Assembly (NCBI GenBank): GCA_037892935.1
Contig: JAYXKI010000006.1
Coordinates: 310,001 to 374,000 of the forward strand
Length of the DNA: 64,000 nt
Source of the DNA: Phlebopus portentosus
Taxonomy: Eukaryota; Basidiomycota; Agaricomycetes; Boletales; Boletinellaceae
Reading direction: 5' to 3'
The notes under the pieces are model-generated. The model searched no databases. It saw nothing but the letters and a program-made list of their open reading frames with translations, and was not told the DNA's origin. The translations under genes were made by a program, and so were the position numbers. Each line of letters begins with the position of its first letter. Positions within the stretch are counted from its first letter, which is position 1. This document shows positions 29,505-41,575 of this stretch, one piece after another.

Positions 29505-31764
29505 CTATTCCCGAGCCCTACCTTTCCCCTTCGACTGACGAACCCTCTCCACTTCCCCTCTATCTTCCTCTTCCTCGTCCTCACCTTCCCCCGTCTTCAC
29601 CCCAGCCAACTCGAGCAGCAGACGACGATCCGCGTGCGCCTGCGCTACGAGGACGCTGAATTCGTTCAGCATCCAGGACAGGACCTTGTCCCGGTGATCC
29701 ATCCGTGCCAGCACGAACTGCAGCTCGGATTCCCCGACCTCCCGCTGCAGAGCTTCATGCTCGACGCGACCACCTACCGATCTGGCCGCCAGAGCCATGA
29801 CTTTCCGGCGTTTTGCTTCCCGATCGCGCACCTCCCGAGCTGCCTTACGCTTCGCGGCTACAGCCCTGCCCTTCGTGGCTAGACTACAGCCCTTCGCCTG
29901 CTTCAAGCACGGAGCGCAGGTCCTCTGCGGAAGACCCACGCAATCACGGCCACGCTTCTGGCACTGGTCGCACGGAACCCAATGACGAATGCGCCCATCG
30001 CTCAATCGTTCGTCGTCGTCGTCGTCGTCATCGTCGTCGTCGTCATTATCATTGTCGTCACCACCAGAACCACCACCATTAGCCAGAATCCTAGAAGGAC
30101 CAGCCTCAGGTTGAGAAGACGCTCGTCGTGCCGGAGAAACGCGTCTCGCTTGCGTTTCGACAGTTTCGCGCGGAACAGCAGCAGTACCGCTATTTTTGTT
30201 GTTGTTGTTGCTGTTGTTGTTGTTGCTCGCGGTATTGAGAGCCTGAATCTCTTCAAGGCTTGCGTCCGCCTCAAACGGCTCATTCGCCTCCATTCCCACA
30301 TCACCGATATCCATTCCTCCGTTGCCTGGACTCATGACAACGGAGTCTTCTCCCCGATGACCAGGAGGAGGACTCTCAGGACTTTCCTGAATCGCAGGAG
30401 TCTCCTCGTCCGAGTCCACCACTTGCCGAACACCACGAACGCGGCGAGTCCCTGCATCCAGCCGTCGTCGCATGTTGGCCTCGATTTCGGCAGCCATCCA
30501 GGAGATTTCGGCGTGTTGAGCAGCGCGTTCTTCTTCTTCTCGTCTTTCACTCTCGCGAAGCTCAATCTCGAGCATTGTAGGTTCGAGTGAGGTTAAGGGT
30601 GTAGAACGGCTAGCCCCTTCCAAACGTTCCGCTCCAGTTTCAAGCGTTTCGACCGGTTCCGCGACCTCTCCGTCCTCAATTGTTTCACCAGTTTCGACCT
30701 GAAGAGGAGCGGAATCAACTTCCATTGGACTATCGACGTCCTGAGGCAGCATTTGATGTTGCTGCTGTTGTTGTTGTTGTGGTTGAGGAAGAGGTTGGGA
30801 AGGTTCAGACAGCACTTGTTGGGATCGTTGTTGTTGCTGTTGTTGTTGTTGTTGTTGCGTTTCGGATTCCTGAGCACGGACGAGTTGACAGAGCCGACGA
30901 CGAAGGATGGAATAGCCGTAGTATTCCCAGAGGAGCCGGACCGTTCTCAATTTCACCCTGTTGATGCGAAGGATGTGCCCTGCACAAAGGTGTCGTTGCT
31001 CGATATCCTCCCAATATTCGAACGCTTGCTGTAGGAAGGATTAGATGGAGATGATAGACAAGAAGAAGTACCTATGTGACTCCGGACAGCTTCATCTCGT
31101 GTGAAGTCCGTGCTGCCGGTGAACCTCGCCGTTTGTTGGAACTTGGAGCTCTCCATTCTCACGTTCTCGAGAGCCTTTTCGATGTCAGGGCGCGGTTTCG
31201 GGAACATTGGAGGGAACGATTCGCCCAAGAAGAACCCACGAGTCGAATCGAACGAGGCAGGATGGAATGGAACCCTGCGTCTGCGGAAGAAAGCTCGTCG
31301 TTTGGTCTCTATCCTGGCGTAAAATTCCCGTCGATCGTAGTACAGCGTCCGTAGGAGAGCGTCCGTGTTGCAGTAGTTGGAGTACGCCGTCTCCGACCAG
31401 ACTTCTTTCATTCCTTTGGGACGGACTTGCTCCAACGCTTCCTTCCGTGCCTGTCGAATTTTCGTTAACAAAAATTCTTGATTAGAGTGCGCGGTTTATG
31501 CACCGTGGTTGCCTTCCACCCATCCATCAAAGATTCCATCACCGGATTCGTCAACCACCGAACCGTCATCGAACCTGTAGGCGCGATCCATTCGACCGGT
31601 TTTGTCTTATCCGGCAGAATTACCGTCGTGACGCCATGGTCTAGTTCATCCATTGCCGACCTGGCCAAGGCGACATCTGCCTCGAATTTCGCGACCGCCG
31701 CCTTCCAGTCGTCATCGGAGTTGATGGGTCCCAAGAGCGCGACGATTTCTTCGGAAGTGAACAT
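29505..31764 (-). CDS. Third gene of Gypsy-B2: Zn(II)2Cys6-type, Gln/Asp-rich protein, about 719 residues
   Basis: Transcribed opposite to pol, starting just inside the 3' LTR. Exon 1 is 31764-31504 (87 codons), intron 31503-31451. Exon 2 is 31450-31076 (125 codons), intron 31075-31029. Exon 3 is 31028-29505. Order of features: MFTSEEIVALL N-terminus, a conserved QAFEYWEDIEQ block, two Gln-rich tracts near the start of exon 3, Ser/Asn tracts, a run of Asp, then the six-Cys cluster CX2CX6CX7CX2CX6C (codons from 29972 to 29885), a basic AKRKAAREVRDREAKRRK segment that could enter the nucleus, and an acidic tail. The spacing matches GAL4-type zinc clusters, suggesting DNA binding. In this copy the second donor reads ATAGGT, not the GTAGGT of B1 (a CpG change), so splicing may fail. 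I know no described gypsy family with such a gene; I did not search. Confidence 0.75.
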
Positions 31765-31892
31765 GTTGAAGAATGAAGAAGAGATGACAGCGGAAGAAAA
31801 TTTGGACGCGACGCGTTATGCTTCGAAACTCCCACGCGTCGGATTGAGATGGGAGTGACCGCGGACGGTCACTATTTCATGAACCCGGGAGA

Positions 31893-33519
31893 TGAAGAGT
31901 AAGTCTGAAGCTTGGGAACGTACGGAGTCGTTACGACCAGTTCCGCGGTGTTCCGACTGGTTTCGCTCGGTTTCGACTGGTTTCGCTCGAACGAGTGAAC
32001 TTAGCAAGAATGCCATAGTCCAGATGGCACGTGCACCGTTCTTTGATCGGCCATCAAGACGGGAGAATCACGGCATCGAGTTTGCACGCATCGATCACAA
32101 GTCTCCGGACCTCGGATCCACATTCCAGACAAAGAGATTTGACCCTGCAACCTCGTCCTCAGTCCCTCTCCTTTGTTAAACATCGCAGACTTACTTTGTC
32201 AGGCTAGCCAGAGCCCTTCCGAGTCGTTTCCCCGAGTTCCGCTTCATTCCGCTCAAAGAGACCCGGTTCCGAAGGTTCCGCACATTTTCTGACCTTTCTA
32301 TATGCGTCCCCTTTAATCCATTATGCTCTCGTTCCAGACATGCTTAGTATTGTTTCTTTTGACCTATGTGTCCCTTAAACCATTCCTATGCGCTCCTCTC
32401 CTTTGTAGATAGCGATATGCGTTCCCTTTTCTTTATGACGTAGGTTCTCTGACCGCTGGGAGGCTCAGTCTTGGACGTTTAGTATAAATATAGCACAACT
32501 CTCGTAGTAGAGGGACAGCTTAGTCGGAGCTGAATGGGAGCTTAGCTTGCAGTTCTCACATCGTCTCAAAGCCTCTCGACCTCTAGTCTACTTGTTCGTA
32601 GTGGACTCTCTCGTCTCTATAGTCTAATATACGACATTTCGTGTTCTGTACAGTCGATCGGTGATCTCTCTTTGCAGAAGAGCCGTTCGTGCGTTCGTAT
32701 AGTTCGCCGTCATCGTATAAAGGCTTCTCTATCTCCTCTCACCCGAAACAAGACCCCCTCACGTGTTTCGATCCGTTTTGCCCGGTTTCGCTCGTAACTC
32801 AGTTACTCCGCGTGCCGCTCGCATTTGGTCTCGCAACACCTTCTCCTCTCCATTGTCGTCGGGAAAGGACACCATATCACCCCTTTCCTCTTGACTTTCC
32901 ACTCTCCGCTTCCTCAAGACCAGCCCGGTGCTATTCCGCATCGTTTCGATCGGAAACGGTCGGTTTCATCGTCCCACACATATCCTTCGATTCTCTCAGT
33001 CCCCTTCCGTTATCGTTTCGCACCTTCATTCCTTGCATCACATTTCGACACACTCAGCAATTGTCCTTCGTCCATTGAATCGTGTTTCGAATCGTTACAC
33101 CGCGTTCCGACACTTAAGACTACGAGTGAGATCGACTACAGTCGCTTACCAGTGTGTTAGCACAGTCGATTAGTCACGTTCGGGTTGGTGGTTCGACTAG
33201 CGTAGCTTAGTTAGTTTAGTTCTGGTGCCTTGGGTTAGTCGGCTTTAGTCCAGAGCTCGCAGTTGAGCCGGAGAGTCGATTTAGCCTTTGCACCGCCACC
33301 GTTGATCTTGGAGAAGCCTACCCTCGGAATTCCTCCTCGAGCGCTTCCCTCATATCCCCGGTTCTCTCCAAGCCCTTCTATTGTCTATCCCTATTTCCCT
33401 CCACTCCTTCGTGCCCTTAGCTCGGGTGTAATTCTCTGCTGACTGTTTGAAGGTATTCTAGGGCAGCCCCTCGAACTATACACTCCCTGTCCGGCATCAG
33501 AACGTCCCCAGGAGTTTCA
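31893..33519 (+). repeat. Gypsy-B2 3' LTR, 1627 bases
   Basis: Same length and nearly the same sequence as 21502-23128. It is followed by GCGC and the rest of B1's third-gene exon 2. Besides ending gag-pol transcripts, it lies just upstream of the antisense gene and could supply its promoter. Confidence 0.94.
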
Positions 33520-35640
33520 GCGCCCTGACATCGAAAAGGCTCTCGAGAACGTGAGAATGGAGAGCTCCAAGTTCCAACAAACGGCGAGGTTCACTGGCAA
33601 CATGGACTACACGCGAGATGAAGCTGTCCGGAGTCACGTAGGTACTTCTTCTTGTCTATCATCTCCATCTAATCCTTCCTACAGCAAGCATTCGAATATT
33701 GGGAGGATATCGAGCAACGACACCTTCGTGCAGGGCACATCCTTCGCATCGACAGGGTGAAATTGAGAACGGTCCGGCTCCTCTGGGAATACTACGGCTA
33801 TTCCATTCTTCGTCGTCGGCTCTATCAACTCGTCCGTGCTCAGGAATCCGAAACGCAACAACAACAATAACAACAACAACGATCTCAACAAGTGCTGTCT
33901 GAACCTTTCTCTCAGCCGCAACAACAACAACAGCAGCAACATCAAATGCTGCCTCAGGACGTCGATAGTCCAATGGAAGTTGATTCCGCTCCTCTTCAGG
34001 TCAAAACTGGCGAAACAATCGAGGACGGAGAAGTCGCGGAACTGGTCGAAACGCTCGAAACTGGAGCAGAATGTTTGGAAGGGGCAAGCCGTTCTACACC
34101 CTTAACCTCACTCGAACCCACAATGCTCGAGATTGAGCTTCGCAAGAGTGAAAGACGTGAAGAAGAGGAACGCACTGCTCAATGCGCCGAAATCTCCCGG
34201 ATGGCTGCTGAAATCGAGGCCAACATGCGACGATGGCTGGATGCAGGGACTCACCGCGTTTGTGGTGTTCGGCAAGTGGTGGACTCAGACGAGGAGACTC
34301 CTGCGATTCAGGAAAGTCCTGAGAGTCCTCCTCCTGGTCATCAGGGAGAAGACTCCGTTATCATGAGTCCAGGCGACGGAGGAATGGATATCGGTGATGT
34401 GGGAATGGAGGCGAATGAGCCGTTTGAGGCGGACGCAAGCCTTGAAGAGATTCAGGCTCTCAATACCGCGAGCAACAACAACAGCAACAACAACAACAAC
34501 AATAGCGGTACTGCTGCTGTTCCGCGTGAAACTGTCGAAACGCAAGCGAGACGCGTTTCTCTGGCACGACGAGCGTCTTCTCAACCTGAGGCTGGTCCTT
34601 CTAGGATTCTGGCTAATGGTGGTGGTTCTGGTGGTGACGACAACGATAATGACGATGACGACAACGACGACAACGACGATGGTGATGAACGATTGGGCGA
34701 TGGGCGCATTTGTCATTGGGTTCCGTGCAACCAGTGCCAGAAGCATGGCCATGATTGCGTGGGTCTTCCGCAGAGGACCTGCGCTCCGTGCTTGAAGCAG
34801 GCGAAGGGCTGTAGTCTAGCCACGAAGGGCAGGGCTGTAGCAGCAAAGCGTAAGGCAGCTCGGGAGGCGCGTGATCGGGAAGCAAAACGCCGGAAAGTCA
34901 CGGCTCTGGCGGCCAGATCGGTGGGTGGTCGCGTCGAGCATGAAGCTCTGCAGCGGGAGGTCGGGGAATCCGAGCTGCAGTTTGTGCTGGCGTGGATGGA
35001 TCACCGGGACAAGGTCCTGTCCCAGATGCTGAATGAATTCAGCGTCCTCGTAGCGCAGGCGCACGCGGATCGTCGTCTGCTGCTCGAGTTGGCTGGGGTG
35101 AAGACGGGGGAAGGTGAAGACGAGGAAGAGGAAGATAGAGGGGAAGTGGTGAGGGTTCGTCAGTCGAAGGGGAAAGGTAGGGCTCGGGAATAGAGTATAA
35201 TCATCGTGTATGCTCTATGTCCTGGTCGGACTTTTGTAAAATAGAAAAAGAAAAGGACAAAAGAAAAAGAAAAATAACTTGTACTGTACATAGTTGTTTT
35301 TATAGTTAATTTATACGATTTTGTTTCGGTTTCTGTGAATTTTCGTGTGATCGAGCGAGACTGAGTGATGACTAGAAGAATAGATCAAAGAATTCAAGGA
35401 ATAGGATGAAAGGAAAACTGATACGAAGTGAATTGAGGCGTTTCGCCGTCGTTCTGCTGTTTTGAACGGCGAAACCGTGCGGAACTGCGTATTAAGTAAA
35501 AGTACACACGTTAGATCCTATAGTGGATCATGCCAGCAGAGACGAAACTATAGAAGGAGAATTGGAAGATTAGAATTGATCAGAGGAGAGAGAGAGAATC
35601 GGAAATAAGTAAGGAGCATATATGAAGGGAAATGAATGAT

Positions 35641-38600
35641 TTAATCGGAATTTTGGGACTCATCGTCAGGGAATTTCTCTGGCGAATCTTCTATTTTGGG
35701 TATGTCATCATCTTCATCCGATCCAATGAGCTTGGTCACCGGAACAGTCAAACGCGAACACGGGAAGTATGGAACCAGGCGAAACGCTGCTATTCGGAGT
35801 TTCGAAACCGCTCCATCGAGTTCGGTGACGATATACAAACCGCCTTGGGTGCGTCGAACTACCACGTAGGGGCCTTAATAGCGGGGTTTCGTTTTACGAT
35901 TGAGTTCCATCTTGATACGCGTGTTTCGCAAGAGTACGAGGCTTCCTGGCTGAAAGTCGTAGTCCTTGATTCTATGCTTCTCCACCTCGGCGAACTGCTT
36001 CACGTATGCATGCCTTGCATTCATGACGAGTTTTGCAACGCGATCCAACTCTTCTGGACGCTTCTGGAGTTGTTTCGCACGTATTACGATGAGTTCCGAT
36101 GTCGTAATTAGCGAATTGAGCGACGGTGCTAGGTATGTTGCTTCTGCGAGGTTGAAGGGCAAAACCAATTCGACTCCATGGGCCATGTAATACGGGGACA
36201 TTCCTGTTGCTCTGTTGATTGTGATTCTTTCTGCCCAAAATACCGAGTCAGCGTGATCACTCCAACGCTTGTCATTACCGTCTGCAGCTTTAATCAAGGC
36301 TTTCTGTACATCGAAATGTCTGCGTTCGACTAATCCATTTGCGCGTGAGTTGTATGACGAAATTCGAATGTGGTTGATATGATACCGTGTCTTCAAGTAA
36401 TCTAGCGCAGCAACGAATGGTGTGCCGTTATCGGTAACAATTTTGGGGCATGCTCCATATCGACACAAAAGGTTCTGGAAGATAAACTGGCCTACGGTCT
36501 TACCAGTTTCTTCTCGAAGAAGTCTAAATTTGGGATACACGGTTAACGAACAACGCGCATGCACAATATACCGGAATCCACTCGATTTCGGCATAACCTT
36601 CGAGTCAATATGGATGCGTTGAAACAGAGGGGCTACCTCCGGTACGTTTGGCAGGATAAGAATATTCTTCGTCTGGCGTATCTGGCACTCATGACAGGTG
36701 CGCACGAAATACTTCACGTCCTGTCCTAAGGACGGCCATCAAAATCTCTCCAGCAGTCGCATTCGAGTGCAGAAAATTTCTTTGTGTCCTAGATCGTTGT
36801 GAGCTTGCTTGACTAGGTCCCACCTGCGTTTCGCTTCTATTATGACTTGGTGCCAGTCGTTCCGCGCCTTTCTCCACAGATGGCCTCCCTTCACGAAGAA
36901 GTCAGCTGCGTACCTGATTAGCTTCGCATAGCCACTATCGCTAAGATTGTCTGGGCGTGTGAGATGCGTGATTAGCTTCGTGACGTCATCTAAGCGGCTA
37001 TCCTTCCTTCTTGCGGATTCCGTAGAAGGAAACAGGTTTCCGGTCGCTGTTTCGCTAGGTGTTCCACTCTGTTGCACTACTTGGTATGTCAAAACCGGCT
37101 CTTCTATCGCAAATCCGTACGTTTTGTCTACCCAGTCTTCGTACGTTTCATCAGGAGGGGGGTCTTCTTCGGCTGCTCTTCGTCTGGATAATCCATCGGT
37201 ACATCGGAAATCGGCTGCTGGGATGTGTCTGAGCTTGAAACTGAAGAGAAGGATACCTGCGATCCATCTGTTAATGGTCGCATTGGGCTGCAGGTCGGGA
37301 TTGTTGATCATCCCCTTGATGTATGCTGCGTCCATTTCGACTACTAGATTCCGGACTCCGATGAGATACAGTCGCATTGCGTGCAATGCTCGAAATAAGC
37401 TGTATAACTCGATTTTCGGCTGTGAATACGATGCCTGGGTCTGATTCCAGTTAATAGAGCTGAAACGATTGATCCTTCGCCTTCCATCCGAGTGCTCTTG
37501 TCCTAAATACCAACCAACTCCAATAATAGATGAGTCTACCGCCAATATTACTTTGTTATCCGATGCGTAGTCAATCGCGCACAGCACGGGGCAAAGAATA
37601 ACGGCTTGCTTTAGTTTGTCCATTGTGTTCTGTTCTTCATCTGTCCACACAAAAATCTGGTTCTTCCTTGTCATGCGGTACAACGGGCAAGCGAGTTTTG
37701 AATAATCCTTGACAAAAATCCGAAGGACTCCTACCGTTCCCAGAAATCCTTGGACTTCCGTCAGCGTTCTACATGGCGGCCAATCTCGTATCTTCTGTAC
37801 TTTCGAATTGTCTGGCTTGCGTCCCTGGTACGTCAACTTGTGTCCAACGAATACGGCTGACTCCACACACAGAACCAACTTCTTTCCTGAAAACGTTCCT
37901 CCTACAGCCTTCATTCGCTGCAAAATTCTGTTCACATCGCATATATGCTCATACACGAAACAACAAATCTCGGAGTTTCCCGGTATGGTCTCGTACGAAC
38001 CGTCTGGTAACTCGTATCGCGATTTCGGACCTAAACCGGGCGCATCGTCTGCGAAAGGGTTCGTAACGTGCGGAATCTCGTCCTGAAGGATAAAGGCCAC
38101 GTTGTTATGCATAATCTGCAATGAATTGGTGTATCCCATTGGTAGAACCGTCATTCGAAATGTTCCCAAGGGTGTCTGGAACGTAGTAAGATCTCGTGAG
38201 TGTTCGTCAAGCTTTCTTTGGTCGAAGGCAATGAATAAATCCAACTCCGTGTAACAAGCTCGTCCTCCACTACTCTCTGCGATCGTTTCGACGTTTGGTG
38301 GTACTGCCGAGTCCTTAACCGTAACCGCATTAAGATCCTGCAAGTCAATGATGGATCGTAACGATTCTTTGTCTTTCTTTACCAAGCAAAACCATCTGGA
38401 TCGATACGACAAATTCGACGGTTCAATAACCCCATTGCGAATCTTTTCTCGAATAAGTTCGAGGGCCTTGTCATGAATTCCTAGGGGAATTGGAATGCTC
38501 TTGTGCTGCCACAGTATATGCGGTATCGTGGGAATGCATATCGGGTCGAAATACGTTGGATTGAGTGTTCCGCATTCGGATTCGGTCCATGCTAACGCTT

Positions 38601-39120
38601 CTCCCTGCAACATAATCAGATTCTTCACTAATAACCTCTCCGCCGGCCACAGAAAGGTATTCTCGTCGATCTTCAGTGCTTCCATCCTTTCGGCGGTTAC
38701 ACGACCCGTGGGTTCGAACGGCTTCGGTACAATTGGCATCTTGGGCATCCCTCTCAACGGATCCGGATGCTGCCTTTGTACGATCCTGTATTCTTCTGGA
38801 AGGACTCCCGGGATCGGCCTGACTTTCTGCGCTACTCATTTGTAAGCCATTACTGCCGCGTCTTCTTCTTCTGGGGTTTCTAAAACACATGAACGATATG
38901 ACCGTTCTTCTTTGTCAGTAGTATAGCAATTTTTGTTTAATAAATAAGGCAACCATTGGTTGAAAAGAGATGGGATCATGTGTGAAATAAATTCGAAATC
39001 ATAGGAAAATACCTGAACCGGCAATTGGTTACTACCCTTCTCATCTCGCCGATTTCTCTCAATCAGTTCCTCGACGCTTGCGGAAAACCCTTTGGAAGTG
39101 GTCCTCATGCAATTGTTCAA
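35641..39120 (-). pseudogene. Gypsy-B1 Pol, several stops
   Basis: Same domain order as in B2: RT with FADD, RNase H, integrase, GPY/F module. Stops: UGA at 38838-38836 (same codon as in B2), TGG-to-TGA at 36741-36739 in the integrase zinc-finger region, and TAA at 35877-35875 in the GPY module. It enters from gag by the same slippery heptamer (39090-39084). It cannot yield full Pol without several readthroughs. Confidence 0.9.
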
Positions 39121-41516
39121 ATTCCGGTGGCCACTTTGCTTTGCTTTCTGCGATCGTTCGGGTCCGTTAAGGTGATATGTTGGTCACCTGATGTGTAATC
39201 CTTCGTTTCGCACTCCGTAATAGCGAAAAACGGTCTCCCCAACAAAGCCTGGAAGGGAGCGTTTGGAACAACTTGCACTTGGAGCGAAACGTCAATCCCG
39301 GCTATCGTGAACTTCGCATTAGAGATCATGCCAATGGTAGATGACCTAGCTGCATCTGCTGTCTCGAGGATCATTCCTTTGTCAGGGGATAGGGGTATCT
39401 GAAGCTTCTCCCATACGTCTTCACGGAGCAGACACACTACGGCTCCCTGGTCGAGCACGCATTCGACTTCCAGAGTGTCTTCAATCAACGCGCTAACGGT
39501 CCTGAGGGGCATGGATGCCTCTGCAGCGACGCCTTGTCCACTGAGCACCAGTATTTCTTCCGTCGAAAGCGTTTCGCTTGTTTCAACTTGTTCCGACGCG
39601 AAATGCCCAACTTGTAACGTAAGTGAATCATCCACGACCTCACCATATTTGACTTCAGCCGCGTTGTATCTCTTCGCCGTCGTCAACTCCTTCATCTGTT
39701 TCCTAACGTCTGGGGCGATTGAAAGGAGTTCACGTTGACTGATGGTGATAGGGGTATCGAGGGTATGAGTCAGAACGTTGGAGACTGCGCTCGAGTCTTC
39801 TATTGGTACGACGTATTTATACTGGGGTTGTGATTTCCTGGTAATGTCATCCTGCTGCGGTGACTGGAGTGACCTTGTCGAGGGCCGCGCGCCACTCGGT
39901 GGCGTGGGCTGCGGTTTCGCCTGCGCCTTCTTATAAGGCTGAACTCTAGGGATCTCTACGCCATCGGGCTTCATTCTTTGTCCACCAGCTGCCTTCTTCT
40001 TCACCTCGTTAATCAAAATTTCCAAACGTTCGATGTTGTAATTTTCCTGCTCGTCCTGATCTTCTTCGTCGTGACTATATGCGTACGCTGGACCAGCTTG
40101 ATGGCTATAAATGGGTGCGACCGACTCGACCATTCCTACTGTGTGCGTTGCCGGAGCTTTAGCATGAAAGCTATTGATTCGTTCTTTGAGATTGTTCCCC
40201 GGTAGCGACCTTGTAATGAGACCGCCGTTCGGCAACACAATCCTTCCATCCGGGCTCCTAACGCACTTTCCGGCTTGGATGTACTCGAGAACCTTCGTAC
40301 ATGATCGAATATAGTGTCCTGCTTCGCCGCAGAAGTTGCAAACTGGGCTTCGCGGAGTTTCGCTGCGTTCCGCCCCTGGTCGATGCGGAACGTTCCCCTT
40401 GCTCAGGGCGTCGAGCGTAACCTGAAAACTCTTCAACGTATCCATTACCTTGGCCAAATCCACTTCTTCCTTCTTCACGATACTTGTCGAAGCTTCTCCG
40501 GTAGCTGGGGGTGGAAAGTTACTGCCGAAACTGCCCACAATCTTTCCTCCCAGCACGAAATTCGAATGTTCGAGCACGTCCTTAATCTTGTAAGGCGTAG
40601 ACGAATCGTGGTCTGGTAGCTTGATCTCGATACGACGAATGAGCGCCTCTCTAAGGTCTCCTGTAATTCCCATCAGGAACATCTCGTCAGCTTGGGACTC
40701 CAAGATCTTTCCATTCGTTATAAGATACTTAGAGCACCTGACGAATTCTCGATGATATTCGCCTAGGTCTTCTCGGTTCTTGATCCCTTTCTTCGCCCAT
40801 TCTACGACCAAATGCTCCAGTTCTCCCTTGGAGTAGCGTTTCCCTGCCGTGAGACTCCGGTATAGAGCTATAATCTCTCTCTTCACTGTCTCCACATCAG
40901 GGTTCGGGTCGTTAATCTTGTCGGTAGTCTCCCAAAGTTCCGCGACGTCAGTCTTCGCATAGTACAAGAACTTTCGGACGTGATCTCTATCGTTCCACGT
41001 GGCCTGTCTTGCAATTTCTGCAACATCTTCGAAGAACCTAGGGAGTTCCTTTGGTTCTGAGCCGTCAAACGTTGGGGCACATTTGTCCCCACGCGAGGGC
41101 GGTTGGTACGCCATTGCGGTTTGTCGATTTGTAAGTTGTTGTAATACGTTAGCGTTAGCAGACAGACGAGCTATTATCGCTGCGTTGCTGGCTAAGATCT
41201 GTTGAGTTCCGGTAGGTAGTTGGTAATTGGTAGGCGGGCTAGCTGGTCTGTTTGGTGAGCCTGGGGTGGAAACTGGCACGGATGAGAGGTTGGGAAGTTC
41301 TGAATCGGCGATGGTAGATGGGGAATGATCTAGGGAATCAGTGTTGGAAGGAATGGCGCTAACGGATTGTCGCAAGGATGTTTCGCTGTGTTCTGCGTTT
41401 TCCGCAGTGGAACGTAAATTGCGATTGACAATCCTCGGCCTTCGAGTCGGCGGCAAAACCTGATGTTCTATAGGGACTCGAGCAGATTGGCTACGTGTAA
41501 CTCGTCTGCTAGACAA
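39117..41516 (-). CDS. Gypsy-B1 Gag with protease, 799 codons open, slightly truncated
   Basis: The longest Gag frame of the family here. It has an N-terminal Ser/Pro-rich region (PPTRRPRIVNRNLR), a capsid-like middle part (LPRFFEDVAEIARQ to YHREFVRC), the zinc knuckle CNFCGEAGHYIRSC, the RIVLPNGG motif and the protease motif VLDQGA. Its first codons are TTG-TCT; no ATG is present until MAYQP, so the true start is unresolved. It ends at TGA 39119-39117 by a CGA-to-TGA change, 21 codons earlier than in B2 and before the slippery site, so gag-pol fusion is blocked here. Roles by family: particle assembly, RNA packaging and polyprotein cleavage in the cytoplasm. Confidence 0.85.
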   Translation of the reverse strand: MSSRRVTRSQSARVPIEHQVLPPTRRPRIVNRNLRSTAENAEHSETSLRQSVSAIPSNTDSLDHSPSTIADSELPNLSSVPVSTPGSPNRPASPPTNYQLPTGTQQILASNAAIIARLSANANVLQQLTNRQTAMAYQPPSRGDKCAPTFDGSEPKELPRFFEDVAEIARQATWNDRDHVRKFLYYAKTDVAELWETTDKINDPNPDVETVKREIIALYRSLTAGKRYSKGELEHLVVEWAKKGIKNREDLGEYHREFVRCSKYLITNGKILESQADEMFLMGITGDLREALIRRIEIKLPDHDSSTPYKIKDVLEHSNFVLGGKIVGSFGSNFPPPATGEASTSIVKKEEVDLAKVMDTLKSFQVTLDALSKGNVPHRPGAERSETPRSPVCNFCGEAGHYIRSCTKVLEYIQAGKCVRSPDGRIVLPNGGLITRSLPGNNLKERINSFHAKAPATHTVGMVESVAPIYSHQAGPAYAYSHDEEDQDEQENYNIERLEILINEVKKKAAGGQRMKPDGVEIPRVQPYKKAQAKPQPTPPSGARPSTRSLQSPQQDDITRKSQPQYKYVVPIEDSSAVSNVLTHTLDTPITISQRELLSIAPDVRKQMKELTTAKRYNAAEVKYGEVVDDSLTLQVGHFASEQVETSETLSTEEILVLSGQGVAAEASMPLRTVSALIEDTLEVECVLDQGAVVCLLREDVWEKLQIPLSPDKGMILETADAARSSTIGMISNAKFTIAGIDVSLQVQVVPNAPFQALLGRPFFAITECETKDYTSGDQHITLTDPNDRRKQSKVATGI

Positions 41517-41575
41517 ATTTGGCGGGGTATTTGTAATGGTTGGACAGTGAAATCCGCCTCGCAGTGGGCTCCACT

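Larger units (their letters stand above)
21502..33519 (+). mobile_element. Gypsy-B2: long-LTR Ty3/gypsy element, 12,018 bases
   Basis: Plus-strand element with two 1627-base LTRs that differ at only a few sites, a GCGC duplication, gag (23131-25636), pol (25616-29058) and an antisense third gene (29505-31764). It inserted into exon 2 of the third gene of its own relative B1, so it is the youngest of the three nested gypsy elements. Only a few lesions are visible: a 5-base deletion in gag, a UGA in pol and a lost splice donor in the third gene. Confidence 0.95.
20928..35193 (+). pseudogene. Third gene of Gypsy-B1 (Zn2Cys6-type protein), three exons, split by Gypsy-B2
   Basis: It runs opposite to B1 gag-pol. 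Exon 1 is 20928-21188, intron 21189-21240 (52 bases, CTAAT branch motif). Exon 2 is 21241-21501, resumes after the B2 insertion at 33524 and ends at 33637, intron 33638-33684 (GTAGGT to CAG). Exon 3 is 33685-35193. With B2 removed exon 2 is 375 bases, exactly the length in B2's own copy. The protein begins MFTSEEIVALL, has a QAFEYWEDIEQRHLCAGHILR block, Gln-rich stretches, an Asp-rich tract and the cluster CX2CX6CX7CX2CX6C (first Cys codon 34726-34728), the Zn(II)2Cys6 pattern of fungal DNA-binding proteins. A CAA-to-TAA stop in the Gln tract near 33868 plus the insertion make this copy a pseudogene. Function in the element is unknown; transcriptional control is a guess. Confidence 0.8.

Noticed and set aside
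29982..30590. Long plus-strand frame with runs of Val/Ile opposite the third gene of Gypsy-B2
   Set aside because: It is the complement of the Asp/Asn/Gln codon runs of the antisense gene; the hydrophobic runs are a by-product.
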